In this document: one piece after another, positions 14,594-23,541 of the stretch
Layout of the letters: every line of letters begins with the position of its first letter
Numbering within the stretch: the first letter of the stretch is position 1
NCBI GenBank assembly: GCA_022826865.1
Contig: JAJDUC010000047.1
Location: 1-41,323 of the forward strand
Direction: 5' to 3'
DNA length: 41,323 nt
From: Anaerolineae bacterium
Lineage (GTDB): Bacteria; Chloroflexota; Anaerolineae; Aggregatilineales; Phototrophicaceae
Made by a program: the position numbers and the translations under genes
Notes under the pieces: generated by a model
What the model was told of the DNA's origin: nothing
Database searches by the model: none
Seen by the model: only the letters and a program-made list of their open reading frames with translations

Positions 14594-15778
14594 TTATGCC
14601 TGCGCGTCGATTAGGCGCGCCAGATTGAAGGCCGAGATATCAAATTCGGCGCCGCCATCAAGCGCCATCTGGGCCAGCGTTTCGCCGACCGCGGCCGAGT
14701 GCTTGAAACCGTGGCCGGAGCAAGGCGATGTGACGATCACTCGCTCGGAAGCGGGATGATAATCGATGAGGAAATGCTCATCGGCTGTCAGCGTGTACAG
14801 GCAAACTTCGGCCTGGACTTGATTGTCGCGCAAGCCGGCGAGGCGCGGGCGGGTCAAGCGATGGTACATATCGGCCGCTTCTTCGGCGGTCACGACGCGG
14901 CTGACGGCATCGGGATGACTGCTGCTGTGGTATTGCTCAGTCACCAGCTTGACGCCGGCCATGCCATCGCGCGGCGCGGGAAAGACGGACCAAAATTCAT
15001 CCAGACAATCGCCGATCCAGATGACAAAAGGAAATACCGCCGGATCAAAGGCGCTGCGGTCTTCCGCTTCAAACCAGTGGATCAATTGCCGGCAGACGCG
15101 GATGCCGCCGCGATAGGCCGCGGGCAATAGATCGCCGATCCAGGCGCCGGCGGCCAGTATCACTTTTTCGGCGCGGTAACTTTCGCCGGCGGTGCTCACG
15201 GTCACGCCGTCGGCCCCGGCTTCATAGCCGGTGACGCGCTCGTTCGTGTGGATTGCCGCGCCGGCTTCACGCGCCAGTTCCAACTGCGCTTCGATACAGC
15301 GTTCGGGGCGCAGCACACCGGCGCCAGGTTCGTGGTAGGCGCGGTCCGTGGCGCGCGGCTGCAACAGTGGAGAGCGCCGTTTGATCTCGTCCGCGTCGAG
15401 GATTTCATAGGCGATACCGTATTTTTCCGCCAGGCTTGCGGAGAGTTCAACGAAGTCGCCGCGCACGTGAAAGCCGGCGCCGCCGGTCGCCGGCGCAATG
15501 ATGAGCCCGCCGCTCTTGTGAAAGAGCCTGCGCCCGGTCTTCGCTTCCAGTTCCCGCCAAATCTCATTGGAACGCCGAATGAAGGGCATATAGATCTCGC
15601 CCTCGCCGATGGCGTTGCGGGTGATGCGCGTATCGCCGTGGCTGGAGCCCAGCGTATGCGGCGGCGCATAGCGATCGATGCCCAAGACGGAAGCGCCGCG
15701 TTTGCTCGCCTGATAGAGGGCGGCCGCGCCCATCGCGCCCAGGCCGACCACAATCAAGTCGTATTTTCCAACTGTCAC
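14594..15778 (-). CDS. solA: FAD-dependent sarcosine oxidase / N-methyl amino-acid oxidase
   Basis: 394 residues of the monomeric sarcosine oxidase/N-methyltryptophan oxidase family, which demethylates N-methyl amino acids to give formaldehyde and H2O2. The FAD-binding motif is GLGAMG (12-17). C326 in VCLYTLTADEHFLID aligns with the Cys that covalently holds FAD in sarcosine oxidase, and SGHGFK near the C-terminus is a family signature. The GTG start at 15778 overlaps the hyuB stop (GTGA), so the two genes are translationally coupled. A hydantoinase partner suggests a substrate released from an N-methylhydantoin (inference). Confidence 0.85.
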   Translation of the reverse strand: MTVGKYDLIVVGLGAMGAAALYQASKRGASVLGIDRYAPPHTLGSSHGDTRITRNAIGEGEIYMPFIRRSNEIWRELEAKTGRRLFHKSGGLIIAPATGGAGFHVRGDFVELSASLAEKYGIAYEILDADEIKRRSPLLQPRATDRAYHEPGAGVLRPERCIEAQLELAREAGAAIHTNERVTGYEAGADGVTVSTAGESYRAEKVILAAGAWIGDLLPAAYRGGIRVCRQLIHWFEAEDRSAFDPAVFPFVIWIGDCLDEFWSVFPAPRDGMAGVKLVTEQYHSSSHPDAVSRVVTAEEAADMYHRLTRPRLAGLRDNQVQAEVCLYTLTADEHFLIDYHPASERVIVTSPCSGHGFKHSAAVGETLAQMALDGGAEFDISAFNLARLIDAQA

Positions 15779-17493
15779 AGCTTCCGCCCCTCTCGCAGCG
15801 CCGCCGTCGCCGGCTCATCCAGCATCATGGCATCTTTATCAATCACAACGGCGTAATCCCGAATTGCCGCCGCCGCCGACACGTAGCCCTGCCGCAGATC
15901 TTCCAGCACGCGCTGCGGTTCGCGCGTGTCGGGCGGGCCATAACCGCCGCCGCCGGGCAGTTCCAATGTAACGCGCTGGCCCGGTCGCAGGACATAATGG
16001 CTTTTTGGATGCGGGCGCGCGCCGTTGGAGAGCCGCACTTCGCCGGCCGCGCCGGGTCGCCCGCCCATTAAACCCAGCGCCGGGTTGCCGGTGCGGTCAT
16101 ACATGCAAGAGTGATTGGCGGGCGCGCCGGTGATGATCTCCATCTCCATCACCTGCCCCAGGCCGCCGCGGAAACGGCCGGGCCCGCCTGAATCCGGCCG
16201 CAATTCGCGGCGGTGCATCAACAAGGGCGCGGCCGTCTCGATCGCTTCGACCGGGACGCCGGTGATGCCGCTGGGAAAAGCGGTGGCCGATAAGCCATCG
16301 CGATCGTGGGCGGCGCCCATGCCGCCGGCGGAGAAAAAGATGTAGGCGAATTCGCGCCCATCGTCATCCATGCCATCCATCATCGTATTCCACAGGCCGG
16401 CCGAACCGTTGGCGATGACATTCTCCGGCAGAACCTCCGCCAGCGCCGTCAGCAGCGGCTGACTGACAAAGTGGCCGATGAGATGCCGGGCGCTGACCGG
16501 CGCGGGCCGGCGGCAATTCAGGATGGAGCCGAGCGGCGCGCTGACTTCGATGGGACGGAAGGCGCCTTCGTTGTTGGGGATGCCCGGCGCCAGGGCTGCC
16601 ATCAGCGTATAGGTCGTGTAGGCATGGGTGTAATTCAGCACGACATTGATGCCGCGATCGACCTGGGGCGAAGAACCGGCATAATCCACGCGCAGCGCGT
16701 CGCCCGCCACCGTGAGCGCGCAGGCGACCGTCAATGGCTCGTCAAAGCCGTCGATGGCAATCCGGTTGCGATAGACGCCGTCGGGCAGATTGCGTATGGC
16801 GGCGCGCAGGGCTTTTTCGCTGCGGTCGAGGATCTGCGCCGAGACCGCCTCGATATCAGGAAGCTGGTATTCCTCCAACATTTCAATGAACTTGCGCGCG
16901 CCGACCCGGTTGCCGACTTCCTGGGCGTAGATATCGCCGATGACTTGATCGGGCACACGCACATTGGCGCGGATGATATCGAAGAGTTCTTGATTGGGCG
17001 CCCCGGCCTTGAAGAGCTTCATCAGCGGGATGGCAAGCCCTTCTTCGTAGAGCGAGCGGGCATCGCCACCCATGGTGGCGCCGCCGATATCGACGGCGTG
17101 GCAGGTGCTGGCGAACCAGGCCACGCCGCGCCCCCGATAAAACACCGGCGAGACGATGGTCAAATCGAAGAGGTGGCCGGAAGCCTCCCAGGGGTCGTTG
17201 GTGATCAGTGTGTCGCCCGGCTCGAGCGTATCAATGGGAAATTGCGGCGCGATGAACCTGCGCAGGCAATTCGCCATCGTGTTGATGTGACCGGGCGTGC
17301 CGGTCACCGATTGGGCGATCATATTGCCGTCCCGGTCGAAGACGCCGGCGGACAGATCCCCGGCTTCCCGCACGACCGTGGTGAATGATGAGTGAATCAG
17401 CGCGGCCGCCTGCTCATCGACTACCGAAATCAGACGGCTCCAGATAACTTCAAGCGTGATGGGGTCGATCACCGTGTCCGTTCCTGGATTCAT
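15775..17493 (-). CDS. hyuB: Hydantoinase B/oxoprolinase family subunit
   Basis: 572 residues. HyuB is one half of ATP-dependent (N-methyl)hydantoinase/5-oxoprolinase enzymes, which open cyclic amides. The N-terminal DPITLEVIWSRL, NDPW (99-102), H107, D110 and CHAVDIGG (H132, D135) segments are characteristic, and the Gly-rich PGGGGYG near the C-terminus is also typical. It overlaps solA by 4 nt. It is separated from hyuA by 870 bp, unusual because hyuA and hyuB are normally adjacent; a decayed hyuB fragment lies directly behind hyuA. Confidence 0.92.
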   Translation of the reverse strand: MNPGTDTVIDPITLEVIWSRLISVVDEQAAALIHSSFTTVVREAGDLSAGVFDRDGNMIAQSVTGTPGHINTMANCLRRFIAPQFPIDTLEPGDTLITNDPWEASGHLFDLTIVSPVFYRGRGVAWFASTCHAVDIGGATMGGDARSLYEEGLAIPLMKLFKAGAPNQELFDIIRANVRVPDQVIGDIYAQEVGNRVGARKFIEMLEEYQLPDIEAVSAQILDRSEKALRAAIRNLPDGVYRNRIAIDGFDEPLTVACALTVAGDALRVDYAGSSPQVDRGINVVLNYTHAYTTYTLMAALAPGIPNNEGAFRPIEVSAPLGSILNCRRPAPVSARHLIGHFVSQPLLTALAEVLPENVIANGSAGLWNTMMDGMDDDGREFAYIFFSAGGMGAAHDRDGLSATAFPSGITGVPVEAIETAAPLLMHRRELRPDSGGPGRFRGGLGQVMEMEIITGAPANHSCMYDRTGNPALGLMGGRPGAAGEVRLSNGARPHPKSHYVLRPGQRVTLELPGGGGYGPPDTREPQRVLEDLRQGYVSAAAAIRDYAVVIDKDAMMLDEPATAALREGRKL

Positions 17494-17754
17494 GCCCTCT
17501 CTCTGCCCGTATCGGTATGAGGGTTAACCGCTTTACTTTGCAAATGGCTAAATTTTGTAGGTAAATTGCCAATATGTTATGATAGAAAAATAATACGGCC
17601 TAGTTACTAGGCCATAGGACAATAGTAATTGTGTCGATCATAATTGACATGAGAGCGTTTGACACCGTCACAGATCATATGCTCGCCTCAAAGCCTAAGA
17701 CAGCTATACGGCGTTTGGAAATCGGCTCGCAGGCGGGTACAAAGGAGAATCATC
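17494..17754. other. AT-rich divergent intergenic region with operator-like palindrome
   Basis: This stretch separates hyuB (-) from the small gene at 17755 (+) and is clearly AT-richer than its surroundings. GGCCTAG (17597-17603) and CTAGGCC (17607-17613) form a perfect 7-bp inverted repeat with a 3-nt centre. On the minus strand TTGTCC and TATTAT flank the palindrome at a 21-nt spacing. It could be an operator or a promoter with a long spacer. Nothing coding is seen. Confidence 0.45.
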
Positions 17755-17988
17755 ATGGCCCAAGCAGCACAACACTTTGATCCAGATCCGCAGCCACAAC
17801 CCACATTATCATCGGATGAACGGCGCATCGCTAATGCCGTAGTCGCTGCCCTTCAGTCTGAACTGAAACCCATAAAAGACACGCAAGAGCAGCATACAAA
17901 ATTACTCGAAAACATCCAACAAGAGATGCGTGGCGTCAATCAGATTCTGGCTGGTGAAGGCTTAATTCCAGATAACCCCGACATCTAG
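17755..17988 (+). CDS. Small hypothetical protein, 77 residues, charged and helical
   Basis: Not recognised. A strong ribosome-binding site AAAGGAG (17741-17747) sits 7 nt before the ATG at 17755. The protein is hydrophilic, with an N-terminal His/Pro/Gln-rich patch (DPDPQPQP) and a central charged segment (about residues 22-60) likely to form an amphipathic or coiled-coil helix. No signal peptide, membrane helix or metal motif. It is AT-richer than its neighbours and placed between hyuA and hyuB, antisense to both, so it is probably part of an insertion. It is followed by hairpins and a terminator. Confidence 0.6.
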   Translation: MAQAAQHFDPDPQPQPTLSSDERRIANAVVAALQSELKPIKDTQEQHTKLLENIQQEMRGVNQILAGEGLIPDNPDI

Positions 17989-18051
17989 TTCAAGTTGTAA
18001 ACGTTCTCAAAATACGATAACTTGTAGTTGGGTGTTTGGTGAGATCCGGCG

Positions 18052-18163
18052 CTAACCCCTAGACCGCTCTGGACAGACGGGGTTAGGGGAAGACGAGGGA
18101 TACTCGTTTGGGAATCCCACGACTCTAAGGGGCTTGCGACTTAAACGGCAAGCCCTTTGGTTT
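18052..18163 (+). terminator. Structured 3' region ending in a Rho-independent terminator
   Basis: Three consecutive hairpins follow the small gene: CTAACCCC (18052-18059) with GGGGTTAG (18079-18086), a GGGAT/ATCCC pair about 18097-18119, and GGGCTTGC (18130-18137) with GCAAGCCC (18148-18155). The last is followed by TTTGGTTTT, a reasonable intrinsic terminator. The first two could be part of a long 3' UTR or of a separate small RNA. Confidence 0.55.
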
Positions 18164-18214
18164 TCATACTATATCACACTTGAATAGCCTGGATTGTGGG
18201 CAAGAAGGCTGTTG

Positions 18215-18297
18215 GGGGAATGCGGCGCGATTCACTTGCACAGGCAATTCGCCATCGTGTGGATGTGGCCGAGCGTACCAGTGACCGATTGGGCGAC
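18215..18297 (-). pseudogene. Decayed hyuB fragment
   Basis: This 83-bp block resembles 17236-17318 inside hyuB, with about 10 mismatches in the best 66 bases. Read on the minus strand in the same frame it gives AQSVTGTLGHIHTMANCL, against AQSVTGTPGHINTMANCL in hyuB (about residues 60-77), then hits an in-frame TGA where hyuB continues RRF. It lies 66 bp downstream of hyuA, where hyuB would be expected, so it is the relic of a former or duplicated hyuB copy. Confidence 0.8.
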
Positions 18298-18362
18298 TCG
18301 GTAGCTCGCACCTACAGCCGGATGCAGGCGAATGCGGGAACATGGCAGCATTTTAATCGCCT

Positions 18363-20450
18363 TCAACCTATATTTTCCAGCAGCAGGCATCCGCCTGCCG
18401 CCACCTGCGCCGACCAGCCCGGATTGACTACTGTCGTCGACGCCGCTTCCTCGATGATCAAGGGACCCGGCGCTGACCAGGCTTTTCCGAGTTGCTCGCG
18501 GCGGTAGATTGGGGTGTCCCGCGGCGCTTCATCCGGGCCGAAACGCGCCGGGCGGCTGCCGACCGGCGCATCGCTTGTCGATTCGTCAGCGTCCAGGACG
18601 GCGCTAACGATTTCCGGTTGCGGACCGCTGATCAGGACGCGCCAGTTCACCGCCTCGACTGGCACACCTTCCGCGAGCTTTCCATAGAAGGCGCGGTATT
18701 CCGCCTCAAAGGCGCGCTGTATTTCGGCGATATGCGCCGCTGTGAGCGCCGCCAGTTTGAAAGGCACGCGCACCTCATAGCCTTGGCCGACATAACGCAT
18801 ATCGATATTGAGCGCGACCGTGATGTCGCCGGCCGGCACGCCAGCCGCTTCCACAATCCCCCGGCCTTCGCGCTCCAGATCGGCCAGAATACGGTTCAAC
18901 TCGGCGAGATTCAGCTCGCTCAATCTCCCGACATAGCTGCGGGTGAAGTCAAAGGCGATGGGCGCGGTGAGAAAGCCGAAGGCGGAACCGACGCCGGCCA
19001 ATGGCGGAATGATGATGCGGCGAATGCCTAAAGCCTGCGCCACGCCGCAGGCGTGCATGGGGCCGGCGCCGCCAGTGGCGACCATGCAATAGCGGCGGAT
19101 CTCGAGCCCGCGTTCAGCCGCGTGCACGCGCGCCGCCGCCGCCATATTCTCGTTCACCAATTGGCGCAGGCCCCAGGCCATTCGTTCCAGCGGCAGATCA
19201 AGCGCGGCCGCCAAACCCCGCAGGGATTCGCGCGCGGCGCTCAGGTCAAGTTCAATATCGCCGCCTGCGAAAAAAGCCGGATTGAGATAACCCAGCAGCA
19301 AATCAGCATCGGTGACCGTCGGCTGCGTCCCGCCGAGGCCGTAAGAGGCCGGACCGGGCGCGGAGCCGGCGCTCTGGGGGCCGACCGCCGGCAAACCGAG
19401 CGCGTTCAAATGCGCGATGCTGCCGCCGCCTGCGCCAATTTCGATCATCTCAATCATCGGCACCATCAAGGGCAAGCCGCTTCCGCGTTTGAATCGATGC
19501 ACATGCGCCACTTCCGACTGGTGGCTGATCGCCAATTCGCCGGCGCGGGTGAGCGCTGCTTTGGCGGTGGTGCCGCCCATATCAAAGGCGAGGACATCCC
19601 TCTCTCCAAGCAAGCGCCCCCAGTGGACACCGGCCAGCGCGCCGCCGGCCGGCCCGCTTTCCACCAAACGCACGGGAAAGTCGCGGGCGGCTTCCAGTCC
19701 GGTGGTGCCGCCGCTGCTGAGCATGATGTTCAAGGGAGCGCTGATGCCGCTCTTCTTCAAACCAGACGCGACCCGCTCCAGATAGCGGGCGGTGATGGGT
19801 TGGACGTAGGCATTGGCGATTGTTGTTGAGGCGCGGGGATATTCGCGCATGCCCGGCGCCACCTGATGCGAGACGGACACGGCGGCTTCAGGCAACTCGG
19901 CGCGAAGGATCTCCAGCGCCTTCAATTCATGCGCCGGGTTGGTATAGGCATGCAAGAAGCAGATGGCAACCGCTTCGACCGCTTCGGCGCGCAGTTTCGC
20001 GCATATCGCGCGCAGTCCAGCTTCATTGAGCGCGCGCCGAACGCGCCCATCGGCCAGCATACGCTCCGGCACATCAAAACGCAGGCGCCGCTCGGCCAGG
20101 GGGGGCGGTTTCTGCAAAGCCAGGTCGTACATATCGTAGCGGCCCTCGTTGCCGATCTCGACCGCATCGCGGAAGCCGGCCGTCGCCAGCAGCGCGGTTC
20201 GCGCGCCTTTGCGTTCGATCAGCGTGTTGGTGATGAGGGTCGTGCCATGCACGACGTAGCGCAGGGCATCGGGCCGGAGGCGGGCGCGGCCCAGCAAGCT
20301 GCGCACGCCCCTCAGCGCGGCGTCCGAGGGATCGGGATAGGTCGTCAGGAGCTTTTCTACGGCGATACCGCCATCGCGCAGATCGAGGGCGACGATGTCG
20401 GTGAAGGTGCCGCCGATATCAACTGCGAGGAGGACGGGCGGCGCGCGCAT
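18363..20450 (-). CDS. hyuA: Hydantoinase A/oxoprolinase family subunit
   Basis: 695 residues. HyuA is the ATP-binding half of (N-methyl)hydantoinase, 5-oxoprolinase and acetone-carboxylase-type enzymes. Actin-like ATPase motifs are visible: DIGGTFTD (11-18), HGTTLITNTLIERKG, a second phosphate motif DMGGTTAK and the Gly-rich GAGGGSIA. It pairs with HyuB. It reads away from the GH4 gene 78 bp upstream on the same strand, so the two could share a transcript. The intact hyuB is displaced by an insertion. The exact cyclic amide substrate cannot be told from sequence. Confidence 0.93.
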   Translation of the reverse strand: MRAPPVLLAVDIGGTFTDIVALDLRDGGIAVEKLLTTYPDPSDAALRGVRSLLGRARLRPDALRYVVHGTTLITNTLIERKGARTALLATAGFRDAVEIGNEGRYDMYDLALQKPPPLAERRLRFDVPERMLADGRVRRALNEAGLRAICAKLRAEAVEAVAICFLHAYTNPAHELKALEILRAELPEAAVSVSHQVAPGMREYPRASTTIANAYVQPITARYLERVASGLKKSGISAPLNIMLSSGGTTGLEAARDFPVRLVESGPAGGALAGVHWGRLLGERDVLAFDMGGTTAKAALTRAGELAISHQSEVAHVHRFKRGSGLPLMVPMIEMIEIGAGGGSIAHLNALGLPAVGPQSAGSAPGPASYGLGGTQPTVTDADLLLGYLNPAFFAGGDIELDLSAARESLRGLAAALDLPLERMAWGLRQLVNENMAAAARVHAAERGLEIRRYCMVATGGAGPMHACGVAQALGIRRIIIPPLAGVGSAFGFLTAPIAFDFTRSYVGRLSELNLAELNRILADLEREGRGIVEAAGVPAGDITVALNIDMRYVGQGYEVRVPFKLAALTAAHIAEIQRAFEAEYRAFYGKLAEGVPVEAVNWRVLISGPQPEIVSAVLDADESTSDAPVGSRPARFGPDEAPRDTPIYRREQLGKAWSAPGPLIIEEAASTTVVNPGWSAQVAAGGCLLLENIG

Positions 20451-20528
20451 GGGCGGGCATCCTTATCAGACGGGGCGAGTCAATTCGCGCATCATCATAA
20501 GAGTTGCGCCGGTGGCTGTCAAGCAGGC

Positions 20529-21920
20529 TCAGGCGGCGCCCGCAAACCAGTGATCGGGCAGGGCGGCGCGTTCAGCCGCCAGCAACTCGCGCAGGATGGC
20601 GTCGGCGGCGGCCACGGAGTTTGTCAATGGGTCGGTCATCAACGCGCGGCGGAGCAGGCTGTAATCCGCCTTAACGATGGCCTCCGCTGTGAGTTCGTGT
20701 GTATCGAGAACAAGCTCCTGCATGCCGCGCAATCCACGCGGCATCGCGCCGACAGGACGGGGACGCGGCCCGTCCATATCGATATCGCAGAGCAATTCCA
20801 GAAAGGCGTCGTCTGACATGTTATTAACCGCGCCTCGATTGCAGGTGTTGATGTAATACGCCCCGCCCAAGCCGCCGACCATATTTTCGATGATGTCGGT
20901 GGCGTGATCGGGCCCGAGGGCAGTCATATAGTCGCCGATGGGCCGGGCGCCGCTGATGAACTCGTCAACCTGCCGCCACATGGCGTCGTGCCGGGCGTAG
21001 CGTGTCTCGGTCTCCCAGATGGACAGAGGCGGGATGTCCGCGGGCAGCAGGCCATGGCCTTGATAAAAGCGCAGGTATTCTTTGGTGTGGCTCACGCAGG
21101 CCGGGACGCAGCCATAGATGTCGTAGAGCTGCCAACTGATGGCGTCGTTGTGCAGGGCTTTGGCGCTATTGTCGCCGTCGATGCCGTCGTAGTCGGCGCT
21201 CTCTCGCAAGCGCTCGGCAATCCGCGGCTGCAAATCGCGCCCGCCAAACTCGGCTTTCAGCAGCCAGGTGAAGTGATTCACACCGGCGATGCGCAGGTCA
21301 AAATCGGCGTCGAGCTCGGCATTCCATTCCGATTCGTCCGCGATCAGCCCGGCTTGGAGGGCGTAGCGGATCTTGACCCGCGGCATGTGCAGCGAATCGC
21401 AGAGGGCGAAGCTCTTGACGGCCGGCGCGTAGCGGGCGATCGCCATGCCGTTGACCGCGCTCGGATTGATATAGTTGATGACCCAGGCGTCGGGGCAAAG
21501 CCTTTGAACATCCCTCACGCATTCCATGATAAGGGGCAGCTCCCGCATGGCGCGGAAGATGCCACCGGGGCCAATGGTATCGCCGCTGCACATGCGCACG
21601 CCGTACTTCTCGCTGATTTCGCAGTCGAGTCCGCGGTAGCGCACGGTGTCCGCGGCGAAGCTGAGCACGACGAAATCCGCCCCGGGGAGCGCCTCCTTCC
21701 AATCCGAGGCGACTTCAACCTGCAGCGCCACGCCGTTATCGGCGGCGACCATCTCCGCCAGCCGTCCCATTTTCTCCATACGTTGGGGGTCTTTGTCAAC
21801 CAGAGCCAGCGTTCCGCGATTCAGATGGGAGGATTGCGTCATCTGCCAGATCGCTTGCCGGCCGAAGAACAGGCTGCCGGATCCAACCACGACGACTTTC
21901 GGCCTTTGCGCATCAGTCAT
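20529..21920 (-). CDS. Glycoside hydrolase family 4 enzyme
   Basis: 463 residues. GH4 enzymes cleave glycosidic bonds by an NAD- and Mn-dependent redox mechanism. The Rossmann start VVVGSGSLF (GSGS 13-16), NYINPSAVNG (149-158), C174 in ALCDSLH and H216 in GVNHF fit the family NAD site and metal ligands. The ATG at 21920 is preferred over 21974 because GAGGAG lies just upstream. The sugar specificity (alpha-glucosidase, galactosidase, galacturonidase or glucuronidase) is not resolved. It sits upstream of hyuA on the same strand. Confidence 0.88.
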   Translation of the reverse strand: MTDAQRPKVVVVGSGSLFFGRQAIWQMTQSSHLNRGTLALVDKDPQRMEKMGRLAEMVAADNGVALQVEVASDWKEALPGADFVVLSFAADTVRYRGLDCEISEKYGVRMCSGDTIGPGGIFRAMRELPLIMECVRDVQRLCPDAWVINYINPSAVNGMAIARYAPAVKSFALCDSLHMPRVKIRYALQAGLIADESEWNAELDADFDLRIAGVNHFTWLLKAEFGGRDLQPRIAERLRESADYDGIDGDNSAKALHNDAISWQLYDIYGCVPACVSHTKEYLRFYQGHGLLPADIPPLSIWETETRYARHDAMWRQVDEFISGARPIGDYMTALGPDHATDIIENMVGGLGGAYYINTCNRGAVNNMSDDAFLELLCDIDMDGPRPRPVGAMPRGLRGMQELVLDTHELTAEAIVKADYSLLRRALMTDPLTNSVAAADAILRELLAAERAALPDHWFAGAA

Positions 21921-22170
21921 TTTCCGCTCCTCATTTTCAAGGTTCAGCCAGCGCTCAATCAAAGGAGGCGACAAGGTTGGCTACATCCAGAATAACCATT
22001 TGGCGCGAGCCTTCATGCGCCGAATCAATGCAGATTTGCGCCCCTGGGCGATTTATCGCAGCAGCCGAAAAGTAATGCGCGCCCTTGGCGACGCGGCGGG
22101 CCGGCAGCGATTCCTCCAGAATGGTCACGGTTAGATCCCTTCAGCGGGCCGGCGACAGAATTGTATCCCG

Positions 22171-23382
22171 TCAAACCGCTTTGCGCCGCCGGGCGCGCCG
22201 GCGTCGATTCGCATTGGAAGGTTTACGCGGGGGCGCCGACGGCGGAGCTGCGGCGATGGCGGAGGCGTAGGGATGCTCAGCGACGACCGGGATGGGCTGC
22301 CGGATCAACCTTTCAATGCTGTGCAGCAATTTCCGTTCGTCGGCGCCACAGAAAGAACAGGCGATGCCGGATGCGCCGGCGCGCGCCGTGCGCCCGATCC
22401 GATGCACATAACTTTCCGGCTCGCGGGGCAAGTCAAAATTGATGACATGGCTCACGGCATCAATGTCGAGACCGCGCGCGGCGATATCCGTGGCCACCAG
22501 CACGGGCGTATGCCCGGTTTTGAACCGGGCCAGCGCGCGCGTGCGCGCTGTTTGCGATTTGTTCCCATGGATCGCTTCCGCCGGAAAGCGCGCGCGGTTC
22601 AGTTGTTTGGCGAGGTTATTGGCGCGATGTTTGGTGCGGGCGAAAACCAGGACCCGCTCGGAAGCGGAATCGCGCAAGAGATGTTTCAGAAGCTCCCGCT
22701 TATCGCCGCTATCCACAAAATAGACGGACTGCTCGATTTTTTCGACCGTGGTCGCTTGGGGATTCGCCTCGACCCGGACCGGCTTGATCAAGATGCTTTT
22801 GCTCAAGTCTACGATCGCCGCCGGCATGGTCGCCGAGAAGAGCAAGGTCTGGCGCTGTTTTGGCAAACGCTTGATGATGCGCTTGACATCGTGAATGAAG
22901 CCCATATCCAGCATGCGATCGGCTTCATCCAGGACAAATATCTCAATGTTATCCAGATGGATGTAGCCCTGATTCATGAGGTCTTGCAGGCGTCCCGGCG
23001 TCGCCACCAGAATGTCTACACCGCGCCGAAGCGCGTCAACTTGGGGCTGCTGCCCGACGCCGCCGAAGACAACCGTGTGTTTCAGCGGGCTGCCTTGCGT
23101 GAATCTGCCGAATTCGTCGTTGATCTGCGCCGCCAGTTCGCGAGTCGGCGCCAGCGCCAAAACGCGAATCCTCCGCGCAGTTGGATTCTGCCGCAGCAAT
23201 TGAACGATCGGCAGGACAAATGCGGCCGTCTTGCCCGTGCCCGTTTGGGCGCAGCCGACGATATCCCGACCCTTCAGGATATGCGGAATGGTTCGCGCTT
23301 GTATGGGAGTCGGCTCGGTATAGCCAACGCGCTTGACGACGCGCAGCATGGAGCCGTTCAGGTTCAGGTTTTGGAATGACAT
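22171..23382 (-). CDS. rhlE: DEAD-box ATP-dependent RNA helicase, RhlE-like
   Basis: 403 residues containing the full helicase core: Q motif PTPIQAR, Walker A AQTGTGKT (45-52), [24 protein letters not shown], a RGLDI motif and [10 protein letters not shown]. The C-terminal tail is short and very basic (RRRRARRRK), likely to bind RNA. Such helicases act in ribosome assembly and mRNA decay, often at low temperature. It is transcribed divergently from the M20 peptidase gene. No operon partner is apparent. Confidence 0.95.
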   Translation of the reverse strand: MSFQNLNLNGSMLRVVKRVGYTEPTPIQARTIPHILKGRDIVGCAQTGTGKTAAFVLPIVQLLRQNPTARRIRVLALAPTRELAAQINDEFGRFTQGSPLKHTVVFGGVGQQPQVDALRRGVDILVATPGRLQDLMNQGYIHLDNIEIFVLDEADRMLDMGFIHDVKRIIKRLPKQRQTLLFSATMPAAIVDLSKSILIKPVRVEANPQATTVEKIEQSVYFVDSGDKRELLKHLLRDSASERVLVFARTKHRANNLAKQLNRARFPAEAIHGNKSQTARTRALARFKTGHTPVLVATDIAARGLDIDAVSHVINFDLPREPESYVHRIGRTARAGASGIACSFCGADERKLLHSIERLIRQPIPVVAEHPYASAIAAAPPSAPPRKPSNANRRRRARRRKAV

Positions 23383-23541
23383 GTGGGGTTGTGTTTTCTG
23401 ATTGTTTGTCGAGGAGCAACCATGTATTGTCTAATACAAATGCGAATAAAGCTAGCGCGGCAATTTATTGCATACGCATAGCGACGCGCATCGTGTATGA
23501 TGCGGCATTCAAGAACCAATGAACGCGAGACAGGCCCGGAC

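Noticed and set aside
16306..17388. Long plus-strand open frame (360 codons) opposite hyuB
   Set aside because: Shadow of a conserved gene; low-complexity Arg/Asp/Gly/His-rich translation with no motifs. The same holds for 20904-21995 (opposite GH4), 22273-23379 (opposite the helicase) and 34090-35376 (opposite the solute-binding gene).
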